Below, in pieces: positions 35,790-42,960 of a DNA stretch of 64,000 nt. The stretch lies in NCBI GenBank assembly GCA_017935505.1, contig JAGBHM010000014.1, positions 62,001 to 126,000 on the forward strand, given 5' to 3'. Source of the stretch: Bacteroidales bacterium (GTDB taxonomy: Bacteria > Bacteroidota > Bacteroidia > Bacteroidales > UBA932). The position numbers were made by a program, and so were the translations under genes. Each line of letters starts with the position of its first letter. Position 1 is the stretch's first letter. The notes beneath the pieces are model-generated. The model was not told the DNA's origin, did not search any database, and was given only the letters and a program-made list of their open reading frames with translations.

Positions 35790-37031
35790 TTATTTATTTT
35801 TATTCAACTCTTTAATAATGACCTTGGTGCCGTTTTGCAGCTCTCTTGTTATTGCACTGTAAGGCCCTGTAATGATCATTGTACTGTCAGAAATGCCTTC
35901 GGTCACTACAATATTCCTCATATCTTGTATTCCTGTCTTTACAACTGTCGCTTTGGCGGTTGAGCTGTTTTTGTCATAGGTGAACAGATATTCGGTCACT
36001 CCTTCCGTTCCTGAATCCTCTGTCAGATCCGGCCTTGTTGTAATGGCCTGCAGCGGAACTGTGAGGACATTATAGCATCTCTCAGTAATTATATTGGCAG
36101 AGGCCGACATCCCCGGTCTGAAAGGAATGGGACTATTTTTGTACAAATCTACATAGGATTCAGGTAAAATCTTTACATGTACCTCAAAATTTGTAACCTG
36201 GTCGCTAGCTGTGCTGAGATCTGCATTTTTCGCAGAGTTTGCTATTTGGGTAACAATCCCTGTAAATTTTCTGTTAGGATATGCATCCACTTCAATGTGT
36301 GCAGTATCAGCAATATTCAGCTTTATTATATCATTCTCATTTACCTCTACAAGAAGTTCCATCTCTTCAAAATTGGCAATTCTCAACATCTCTGTTCCTG
36401 CCATCTGACTTGTACCAACAACCCTTTCCCCCTTTTCTACATCGAGTTTCGATACAATTCCTGACGAAGGGGAATATATTGAGGTCTTGTTGAGGTTTTC
36501 CCTAGCCTCCTTTAATGCCGCCTCAGCACTCTTTACATTGAATTGTGCCGCATTCAACTGCTCTGAAGCAATTTCGTATTGCGACAGAGAATTTTCATAA
36601 TCAGCCTCGGAAATGGCTCTCTGCTCATGCAGCACCTTGTTTCTGTTGTAAGCAAGTTCTGCCTGGGAAAACTGGGCCTTCTGCTGCAGGTATTGGGCCT
36701 TTACTGAATTCAAGGAGGCCTCAGCTCTCTCAACTGCAGAGAGATAGAGATCCTGTTTAATTTTTATCAGCAGGTCACCTGCTTCAACTTTATCACCCTC
36801 TTTTACATTGAGTTCGATTATCTCTCCGGAGACATCGGGGCTTATCTTTATTTCTGAAACAGGTTTTATCTTTCCATTTGCAGGAATGCTCTCTGTTATT
36901 GTACTCCTTTGAGGGTACCCTCCGTCAACCGCAATGCCTTTCTCCTTATTGTTCTGAGAAATTACAATAAGTATGGCAATGACTGCAAAGGCAATGATTA
37001 GTATATGTTTTTTCTTTTTGTTCTGCTTCAT
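35790..37031 (-). CDS. HlyD/MFP-family periplasmic adaptor
   Basis: The 413-residue adaptor has a short basic N-terminus, one membrane anchor (about 9-22), a lipoyl half-motif (ISPDVSGEIIELNVKEGDKV), a long coiled-coil hairpin at about 90-190, the second lipoyl half (TSIYSPSSGIVSKLDVEKGE, seen as IYSPSSGIVS) and beta-barrel and membrane-proximal domains. Such proteins bridge an inner-membrane transporter to TolC. The usual neighbour, a MacB-type ABC permease, is absent. The nearest inner-membrane transporter is the C39 ABC exporter at 38905-40995, which makes this its likely adaptor. Confidence 0.9.
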   Translation of the reverse strand: MKQNKKKKHILIIAFAVIAILIVISQNNKEKGIAVDGGYPQRSTITESIPANGKIKPVSEIKISPDVSGEIIELNVKEGDKVEAGDLLIKIKQDLYLSAVERAEASLNSVKAQYLQQKAQFSQAELAYNRNKVLHEQRAISEADYENSLSQYEIASEQLNAAQFNVKSAEAALKEARENLNKTSIYSPSSGIVSKLDVEKGERVVGTSQMAGTEMLRIANFEEMELLVEVNENDIIKLNIADTAHIEVDAYPNRKFTGIVTQIANSAKNADLSTASDQVTNFEVHVKILPESYVDLYKNSPIPFRPGMSASANIITERCYNVLTVPLQAITTRPDLTEDSGTEGVTEYLFTYDKNSSTAKATVVKTGIQDMRNIVVTEGISDSTMIITGPYSAITRELQNGTKVIIKELNKNK

Positions 37032-37044
37032 CGTAAACGGGATA

Positions 37045-38370
37045 TTATAGTTTTATCGGGACCCCTCTGTAGAAGTCCAGTATTTTCATCTGGAATATAT
37101 ATTGGAACTTTGCCTGGAGAGATTCCGATTCTGATTTGAAGAGATTGTTCTTGGCTACAACATATTCTATGCCTGTAACCATTCCTACATTGAATTTCTG
37201 CTCTGTATATACGAACGATTCGCGTGCAGCGGCAACATTCTTCTCCGCAGCACTATATTTTTCATAGGCATTCTCTGCATTGTTGTAGGCCTGTGCTATC
37301 TCCTTATATAATTGTTGGTGTGACTTTTCCAGTTCGAGTTCGCTCCTTTCAATATTAAGGCGTGCATTGCGTATGGCGGTGTTTGTACTCCATCCATTGA
37401 ATATGGGAATGCTCATTGAGAACCCGATGGATGGATTTCTGTTGTCATCAAACTGACTAAAGAAGGCCTGTTCCCGGCTATCGCTGTAATATGTGCCGTA
37501 TCCTGCTGAAAAAGAGATGGAAGGATATGCTCTTCCTCTTTGGATTTTATAATCATACCGGCTCTTTTCAAGTGCCAGTTCCGCCGATTTGATCTGAGGC
37601 AGTGATTGTGCAGATCTGAATATCTCATCAATATTTCCGACAGGCAGCCTCTGTGCAATATCCTCCATATCTGGTATCTCTATATTAAAGCTGCTTCCGA
37701 CAGGCAGGTCAAGCAGTTGCATAAGGTTGAGACGGTTGTTTTTTAGGTCATTTCCGGCGCTTACCAGCTGCAGGCGGTCATTGGCAAGCTGTGCCTGTAT
37801 CTCCAGCAGTGAACTGTAGGCCTGGCTACCCGCATCAACAAGTTTCTGGGTGCGTGCAACCTGTCCCTCGGTGCTTTTGAGAGTTGCCTCAGCGCATTTT
37901 TCAATCTCAGCCGCCAGAAGTGTCTGCAGGTATGCCTGAGTAATGGCAATGGTTATATCATTCTCAAGTTTCTCCACATCATTACGGGAGATGAGCAGCT
38001 CAATTTTACTGCTCTTGAGAGTATTTATTTTTGTAAGTCCTTGGATAAGAGGCATTGATGCGCTCAGATTGGCGCTGGTGCTTTGGGTAAGTTTGTTGGT
38101 AATCTGCAAATCGTTTATATTCACAGACTTACCCCAATTCATGCTGTGGTTTACTGAGGCATTGAACGATGGTATGAAATCGAGTTTTGCCTGCTGCACG
38201 TTATTTTCAAATTGGGAAGCGGCAACTTTCTGCTGTTTTATCTGCAGATTGCTGCGATGGGCATGCTCTATGCAACGCTCAAGACTCCACATATCCTGTG
38301 CCGGCATAATTTCAGGCCAAAGCGACAGAATGGAGCAAAGGATTACTATAACTGATTTTTTTGAGACCAT
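37045..38370 (-). CDS. TolC-family outer-membrane efflux protein
   Basis: The 441-residue protein has a signal peptide and two outer-membrane efflux repeats, with long heptad-like helices (about 150-210 and 330-400) that form the periplasmic tunnel. It begins with MWSLERCIEHAHRSNLQI after the signal, a common start in this family. It forms a two-gene unit with hlyD (13 bases apart). A TATATTTG box lies immediately upstream, and a terminator separates it from the peptide genes. Confidence 0.92.
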   Translation of the reverse strand: MVSKKSVIVILCSILSLWPEIMPAQDMWSLERCIEHAHRSNLQIKQQKVAASQFENNVQQAKLDFIPSFNASVNHSMNWGKSVNINDLQITNKLTQSTSANLSASMPLIQGLTKINTLKSSKIELLISRNDVEKLENDITIAITQAYLQTLLAAEIEKCAEATLKSTEGQVARTQKLVDAGSQAYSSLLEIQAQLANDRLQLVSAGNDLKNNRLNLMQLLDLPVGSSFNIEIPDMEDIAQRLPVGNIDEIFRSAQSLPQIKSAELALEKSRYDYKIQRGRAYPSISFSAGYGTYYSDSREQAFFSQFDDNRNPSIGFSMSIPIFNGWSTNTAIRNARLNIERSELELEKSHQQLYKEIAQAYNNAENAYEKYSAAEKNVAAARESFVYTEQKFNVGMVTGIEYVVAKNNLFKSESESLQAKFQYIFQMKILDFYRGVPIKL

Positions 38371-38380
38371 AATTCAAATA

Positions 38381-38388
38381 CAAATATA
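38381..38388 (-). promoter_or_regulatory. -7 box for tolC-hlyD-tsaB
   Basis: TATATTTG on the minus strand, 10 bases before the tolC ATG and just beyond the terminator hairpin that follows the peptide genes. Confidence 0.45.
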
Positions 38389-38390
38389 CG

Positions 38391-38442
38391 AAAAAGGAGG
38401 TGCATACCAAGAGAGGAATCCAAATCTTGTACAGCACCTCCT
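38391..38442 (-). terminator. Terminator after the double-glycine peptide genes
   Basis: On the minus strand perfect 9-bp arms AGGAGGTGC / GCACCTCCT enclose a 30-base loop with an inner CAAGA/TCTTG helix, and the 3' arm runs into TTTTTCG. It should end the transcript of the exporter and peptide genes before tolC. Confidence 0.7.
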
Positions 38443-38455
38443 GTGCATGGCAAGA

Positions 38456-38650
38456 TTACCACTTATAGTAGTAGCCGTTGGCAGACTGCATTGCAAGTTC
38501 TCGTCCACCTCTGTTTATTATAAGGTATACAAGCCTGGCAAAAGCACCGGCGCATTGCGCTACAATTTCTACAATATTGGCTATGCTCTCATTGCGTCCT
38601 CCGTATACGGTAGCGGATTCTGCCTCATTGATTAAAACAAACTTCTCCAT
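38456..38650 (-). CDS. Double-glycine-leader peptide 2 (64 residues)
   Basis: The start is taken at the ATG at 38650, which follows a GGAGGAG site; an ATG at 38665 would add five residues. The peptide begins MEKFVLINEAESATVYGG, a plausible C39-type leader with Val at -4, Glu at -8 and Gly-Gly at -2/-1. The predicted mature part of 46 residues starts RNESIANIVEIVAQ, is hydrophobic in the middle with one Cys (AQCAGAFARLVYLIINRGG), and ends in an aromatic basic tail (NGYYYKW). Its ATG overlaps the stop of peptide 1 (TAATG), so the two are coupled. No homologue is recognised. Export by the adjacent C39 transporter is inferred. Confidence 0.65.
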   Translation of the reverse strand: MEKFVLINEAESATVYGGRNESIANIVEIVAQCAGAFARLVYLIINRGGRELAMQSANGYYYKW

Positions 38651-38838
38651 TACAGGCTCCTCCATCCTTTTTTGAATCCACGATACATATCCTCCTTATA
38701 CTCGGATATGAAATCCATGAAAAGTTTGAGATATCGGACAAGGTTGAATATCTCCCTCCATGCAGTTCCCCCTCTAATTTGCAGCTCTGCAGTGGTTATC
38801 TCTGCAAAGTTGCTCTTTTTCAACACTTTTTTATTCAT
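38650..38838 (-). CDS. Double-glycine-leader peptide 1 (62 residues)
   Basis: The peptide has a 24-residue leader beginning MNKKVLKKSNFAEITT and ending AELQIRGG, with Ile at -4 and Gly-Gly at -2/-1, as expected for processing by C39 peptidases and similar to leaders of Bacteroidales peptide precursors. The predicted mature part has 38 residues, starts TAWREIFNLVRYLKLF and ends FKKGWRSL. It is rich in aromatic and basic residues (estimated net charge about +3), has no Cys, and could form an amphipathic helix. It lies 66 bases after the exporter gene. No maturation enzyme is nearby. A bacteriocin or signal peptide role is inference. Confidence 0.68.
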   Translation of the reverse strand: MNKKVLKKSNFAEITTAELQIRGGTAWREIFNLVRYLKLFMDFISEYKEDMYRGFKKGWRSL

Positions 38839-38855
38839 AATAGAAATTTTATTGT

Positions 38856-38878
38856 GCCTACAGTAATGGTGCGTAGGC
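38856..38878 (-). other. Small hairpin between exporter and peptide genes
   Basis: The arms GCCTAC / GTAGGC enclose an 11-base loop in the 66-base gap. On the minus strand the tail (ACAATAAAATTTC) is not a good T-tract, so this is more likely an RNA processing, stability or partial-attenuation element than a terminator. Confidence 0.4.
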
Positions 38879-38904
38879 TGCCACCTCTTGAGCGCGCACT
38901 CAAC

Positions 38905-40995
38905 TTATGGAATTACTACAACTCTCTCCGCAAAATCTTTGAACATTCTGTTATGTGAAATTATTATTATTGTTTTTCCACACTCCTTAAGGTGCTGGAA
39001 AAGTTTTATTATCACTCTTTCCGACTCCTCATCCATAGAAGAGGTGGATTCATCGAAAATCATTATCTGTGGATCTTTGTAGAGCATTCTTGCTATAGCA
39101 ATTTTCTGCATCTCACCTCCCGACAGAGTGATTCCCTCCTCTCCGATATTTGTAAGGAGTCCCGACGGAAATTTAGCCAGAGCCTCTGCAAGTCCGACCG
39201 AGATGCAGATCTCCATCACCTTTTCAAGATCGGCATTGCCACTGCCGCATGTGATATTGTCGAGAATGGAGGCATTGTACATATGGCACTTCTGAGGAAC
39301 TATGGAGATATCTCTTCTCCACTCCTTCGGACTTATGGTGGTAATATCAATCTCTTCGCAGAATATTTTTCCCTTTCCAATTTTATAATCCTGCATGAGC
39401 AGTGCCATAAGTGTACTCTTTCCGCAGCCTATCTCTCCGCAGACCAGTGTAATTTTTCCCTGTTCAAACAGTGCATTGAAATTTTTGAACAGCGGATTGC
39501 CTCCCGGGTAGGAGTAGGAGAGGTCCCTGACCGAGATGGTTTTTACCGCTCTCCTGAAATTCGGCATTGTGCCGGCCATCTTTCCATTTGTGTTGGCCCC
39601 TTCATCCTCCAGATCCATTATCTCAAAGAGCCTCTCGGCTGAAACTATGGCTTGAGTAATGAGAGGGCTCATATTTGCAATATTTGAGAGAGGGGAGCAG
39701 AATATTGTACTCAATGTATAGAATGAGACCAATTCTCCCAAAGTTATCTTTCCCTTTAAAACAGCAAATACTCCGCATACCAGAATTGTGGCGGAAAGGG
39801 CTCTGGAGATGGCTTCTGAAGAGACTCCAAAGAATACCTCTGCTTTTGAGGCCCTGAAGAGCCTCTCTGCCATAGTACAATAACTTTTTTCCACCTTTTT
39901 TGAGGAGAGCTCCTCTGCTCCATAGTGCCTTGAGGTGACACTTCCCTCTATACTATGGAGAAGGTCTGTTTCAAATCTGGCTCCACTTTCGGCTAGAGCC
40001 CGGTTGTATCTTTTGTTTATTGAACCGGAGAGTATGTACAAACCTGCATACATGGGTATGAATGATACTGCAAGCAGGGCCAGAGAGCTGTTGTAGCAGA
40101 ACATCAGAGGAATAGAGATTGCCAGAGTTGCCAGACTTACAAAGATTGATACAACTCCTCCCGATATCAGCAGCCTGATATTGAAGGCATCACTTGTCCT
40201 CGAACTTACCTCTCCAGGCTGGTACCGGTTCAAGTGTTCCAATGGGAGTGACGATATTTTATTTAAATACTTTATTATAAGAGTGTTATCTATTTTTGTG
40301 CCATGAATGGCAAGATATCTTCCTTTTGCATAATTTATAAATAGGGCAAGACCTGCAAGAGTGGCGATGGCCAGTGAAATGGATATTAGCATCTCCAGAT
40401 CTTTTTCAGGCAGAGCTATGTCTATAATCTGCTGTATGAAGATTGAGGTACTTATTCCTATAAGAGATACGGCAACGGTGCCGGCAATGGCATGCAGCAT
40501 CTCCTTTCTGTTTGAGTATGCAAGTCTGGAGAGTTTGAGCAGCGTGTCTCCCTTCTCATTTATTTTCCGGAACCCCTTTCCCGGTTCAAGAACAATTATA
40601 TACCCGCTCCACTCCTTTGAGAATCTTTCCTGTGTCCACTTTTCAACTCTTCCGGAGGCTGGATCCATTACGGTGATGTATCCTTTTTCTGCCGCATATA
40701 CCGCAATAAAGTGGTAAAAACCGTTTTCTCTCTTTATATGGGCGATAGCCGGCAGCGGTATCTCATCCAGTGCTTGAGGATCCTTTTGGACTGCCCTGTA
40801 TGCTCTGCCCTCCATATCCAGTTTTTTTGCTCCTTCAATTATCCCCTTTATTGTAATTCCCTCTTTTGTACAACCACACAGATACCTCGATTTTGCAAGC
40901 GTAATAATCCTTCCATGCCACGCTGCTACAGAGCACAGTGATGCCGCGCCACAATCGTAGAAACTCTGCTGCTTTATCCTTACTGCCCTTTTCAT
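38905..40995 (-). CDS. C39 peptidase-containing ABC exporter (PCAT)
   Basis: The 696-residue protein joins three domains. Residues 1-135 are a C39 cysteine peptidase with Cys15 (FYDCGAASL), His95 (GFYHFIAVY) and Asp111 (TVMDPASG). Residues about 160-440 are an ABC exporter membrane domain with six spans. Residues about 480-696 are a nucleotide-binding domain with Walker A GEIGCGKST, signature LSGGEMQKIAIARM, Walker B IMIFDEST and the switch His (IIISHNRM). PCATs cut double-glycine leaders and export the mature peptide. Two such peptides are encoded just downstream, and tolC-hlyD lie beyond them. The start codon overlaps the stop of a 49-residue membrane protein gene (ATGA). Confidence 0.93.
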   Translation of the reverse strand: MKRAVRIKQQSFYDCGAASLCSVAAWHGRIITLAKSRYLCGCTKEGITIKGIIEGAKKLDMEGRAYRAVQKDPQALDEIPLPAIAHIKRENGFYHFIAVYAAEKGYITVMDPASGRVEKWTQERFSKEWSGYIIVLEPGKGFRKINEKGDTLLKLSRLAYSNRKEMLHAIAGTVAVSLIGISTSIFIQQIIDIALPEKDLEMLISISLAIATLAGLALFINYAKGRYLAIHGTKIDNTLIIKYLNKISSLPLEHLNRYQPGEVSSRTSDAFNIRLLISGGVVSIFVSLATLAISIPLMFCYNSSLALLAVSFIPMYAGLYILSGSINKRYNRALAESGARFETDLLHSIEGSVTSRHYGAEELSSKKVEKSYCTMAERLFRASKAEVFFGVSSEAISRALSATILVCGVFAVLKGKITLGELVSFYTLSTIFCSPLSNIANMSPLITQAIVSAERLFEIMDLEDEGANTNGKMAGTMPNFRRAVKTISVRDLSYSYPGGNPLFKNFNALFEQGKITLVCGEIGCGKSTLMALLMQDYKIGKGKIFCEEIDITTISPKEWRRDISIVPQKCHMYNASILDNITCGSGNADLEKVMEICISVGLAEALAKFPSGLLTNIGEEGITLSGGEMQKIAIARMLYKDPQIMIFDESTSSMDEESERVIIKLFQHLKECGKTIIIISHNRMFKDFAERVVVIP

Positions 40996-41141
40996 TGTTT
41001 TACTAATGAGATAATTATGGACAGAGCCAATAGAATTGCAACATAATATGCTATAGTAAAGGGCAAGGATACCGACAGATATTGCTCATCCCTGCTGCCG
41101 CCTGCTTCTGCAGACTTCTCTCCAAATCTCTTCCAGATCAT
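40992..41141 (-). CDS. 49-residue single-span membrane protein coupled to the PCAT gene
   Basis: This short frame begins with ATG at 41141, preceded by a GGAGG site 6 bases upstream, and ends in a TGA that overlaps the ATG of the C39 exporter gene (ATGA), the classic arrangement for translational coupling. The product starts MIWKRFGEKSAEAGG, has about 10 polar residues and then one strong membrane span (about 27-47, PFTIAYYVAILLALSIII), and ends LVKQ. It could be an accessory subunit of the exporter or an immunity-type protein. A Gly-Gly at 14-15 also allows a third cargo, though the leader would be short and atypical. No homologue is recognised. Confidence 0.6.
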   Translation of the reverse strand: MIWKRFGEKSAEAGGSRDEQYLSVSLPFTIAYYVAILLALSIIISLVKQ

Positions 41142-41190
41142 AACGCCTCCATCATCACAAATGTTGCTGCAAAAATGGTTGTGCCGGATA

Positions 41191-41234
41191 TAAAAAAGAA
41201 ACAGAAGCGTAAAAAAATGAAATTTTACGCCTCT
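41191..41234 (-). terminator. Terminator downstream of cvpA
   Basis: On the minus strand GAGGCGTAAAA pairs with TTTTACGCTTC (one mismatch) around a short loop and is followed by TGTTTCTTTTTTA. It separates the nagA-nagA-cvpA run from the peptide-export genes. Confidence 0.7.
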
Positions 41235-41275
41235 GAAAATATTTCTATCCGATTAATACGTATAAAAATCGGAAA

Positions 41276-41770
41276 TTAAGAGAGTATCTCTTTCAGATAG
41301 GGGAAGATCTTTTCAGACAGTTCTGTAAGGTACGGATAGAGGGCTGAACCTGAAAACATGCTGTCGGGGAAGATATTCCATGCCTTGTCGAGATAGTTTA
41401 TCAAAAATGTGACAAGACTCAATATTATTACACACTTCACTACTGAGAAGAGTATTCCGAGCAGGCGGTTGAGCCAGCCCAGCAGTGTAAAATGGACAAT
41501 CTTCTCAATACCCTTGCCTATGAAGGTGCAGAGCAGCATTACAACTAGCAGTATCGTTACGAATGCTACTATATATATTACTGTTTCACCTGCGGGGATC
41601 AATGATTTGAGTTGCTCAGTTACATAAGGCGTGAATTTGGAGGCACTCCAAATTCCAAGCACAAGCGAAACTATACCCACAAGTTGTGAGATGAAACCCT
41701 TGAAAGCCCCACCAATGGCGCAGGCAATGATTATGATCAATATTATGAAATCCAACAATCCCAAATCCAT
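41276..41770 (-). CDS. CvpA-family membrane protein
   Basis: The 164-residue protein has four predicted membrane spans, starting with DFIILIIIIACAIGGAFKGF, the typical CvpA start. CvpA-family proteins are widespread inner-membrane proteins of unclear role, named after an effect on colicin V production in E. coli. Although it lies next to a peptide-export locus, it belongs to the upstream nagA run (11 bases from the nagA-like stop) and is separated from the export genes by a terminator, so no link to the peptides is claimed. Confidence 0.88.
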   Translation of the reverse strand: MDLGLLDFIILIIIIACAIGGAFKGFISQLVGIVSLVLGIWSASKFTPYVTEQLKSLIPAGETVIYIVAFVTILLVVMLLCTFIGKGIEKIVHFTLLGWLNRLLGILFSVVKCVIILSLVTFLINYLDKAWNIFPDSMFSGSALYPYLTELSEKIFPYLKEILS

Positions 41771-41781
41771 GGCACGACAAA

Positions 41782-42948
41782 CTAATTGTGCTGTAATGTG
41801 TCAGTTCCAGGAACAAGGTTGCCCTGTGACCATACAGCTCTTACATTAAGGTTATTGTCGAGAATAACAATATCAGCATCCTTTCCTTTTTCAAGAGAGC
41901 CTTTCCTGTTTGAGATGCCCATTATTCTTGCAGGGGTTTCAGATGCCATCCTTACAGCATCTTCCAGCGGAATACCGGCTTTGTTTACCATGGTCCTGAT
42001 GAGGACATCCATGGTTGCGATACTTCCTACCAGAGATGAGTGGTCTGCCAGTTTGCATACACCGTCTTCTATTATTATAGGTGAACCTTCTGCAGGTCTG
42101 ATGTCGCTTCCGGCATACAGAAGGGCATCAGTAACAAGGCAGGTGCGCTCCACTCCTTTCAGTTTATATACCATTTTCAGGATGGTATGAGGCAGATGGT
42201 GTCCGTCGGCAATTACCTCTACGGTCATATCATCAATCAGATAGACACTTTCAACTGTTCCCTCATATTTATACTCCTGACGTTTGTGGAAGCCTGGCAT
42301 TGAGTTGTAGAAGTTGGCTGTATGGGTGAAGCCTGCTTCATGGGCAGCCTTTATATCTTCAAACTCCGCCTCTGTATGGGTAATTGTTGCCAGAATACCT
42401 CTCTCGGTGAGGGCTTTGGCCAGCTCGTGCGCTCCAGGTAGTTCCGGGCTGATATCCCATCTCTTTATACACTCCGTGCTCTCTAGAATTGCTGTGTACT
42501 CAGCCTTATCCGGATTCTTCACTTTGTGGATAGGACCGGACATCTTGTGGTTCAAGTATGGTCCGGCAAGATGAAGCCCCATCACCTGAGAACCCTTCTC
42601 CTTCATCAATTTTTCACAAATGTCTATGGCTTTGTATATTGATTCTGCTGGAGATGTTGCAAGAGTAGGGAATATGCTTGTTGCACCATATTTCAGGTGA
42701 GTTGAAATGACAGTCCTGAAAGCCTCCTCTTCGCACTCCCTGAAATCACGTCCGCCACCACCATAAACATTCATGGCAATGAATCCGGGAACTATATACA
42801 TTCCCTTTGCATCGATAGTCTCCGCTCCAATAATGGAGAGCTCGTTATCTGTAACCGCCAAAATTTTTCCGTTGTTGACTATTACTGAGCCTCCCTTGGT
42901 CCAGCCTCCGGGAGTCAGAATCTTTCCATTGGTAATCTGGGTAAGCAT
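41782..42948 (-). CDS. NagA paralogue lacking the metal site (probable pseudoenzyme)
   Basis: This 388-residue protein aligns end to end with its upstream neighbour NagA and has an intact frame. Key residues are changed, however: the HxH metal motif reads N60-V-Y62 (AMNVYGGGG), the metal-ligand Glu in HLEG is Ala128 (GLHLAGP), and the His in THATHFYN is Asn212 (THTANFYN). It keeps His191 (ITHTEAEF), the DGHH motif and catalytic Asp274 (LVTDALL). Loss of both histidines and the Glu argues against normal deacetylase activity. A regulatory, sugar-binding or complex-forming role beside the active NagA, or a changed reaction, is possible. It starts 12 bases after that gene. Confidence 0.85.
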   Translation of the reverse strand: MLTQITNGKILTPGGWTKGGSVIVNNGKILAVTDNELSIIGAETIDAKGMYIVPGFIAMNVYGGGGRDFRECEEEAFRTVISTHLKYGATSIFPTLATSPAESIYKAIDICEKLMKEKGSQVMGLHLAGPYLNHKMSGPIHKVKNPDKAEYTAILESTECIKRWDISPELPGAHELAKALTERGILATITHTEAEFEDIKAAHEAGFTHTANFYNSMPGFHKRQEYKYEGTVESVYLIDDMTVEVIADGHHLPHTILKMVYKLKGVERTCLVTDALLYAGSDIRPAEGSPIIIEDGVCKLADHSSLVGSIATMDVLIRTMVNKAGIPLEDAVRMASETPARIMGISNRKGSLEKGKDADIVILDNNLNVRAVWSQGNLVPGTDTLQHN

Positions 42949-42960
42949 AAAGCGTATATA

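Noticed and set aside
41276-41770. CvpA as part of the bacteriocin-like locus because of its name (colicin V production)
   Set aside because: The family is widespread and here it is the third gene of the nagA run, ended by its own terminator before the export genes.
41782-42948. Decayed nagA pseudogene
   Set aside because: The frame is complete with the same length as its paralogue and conserved wording outside the metal site, so it is kept as a probable pseudoenzyme.
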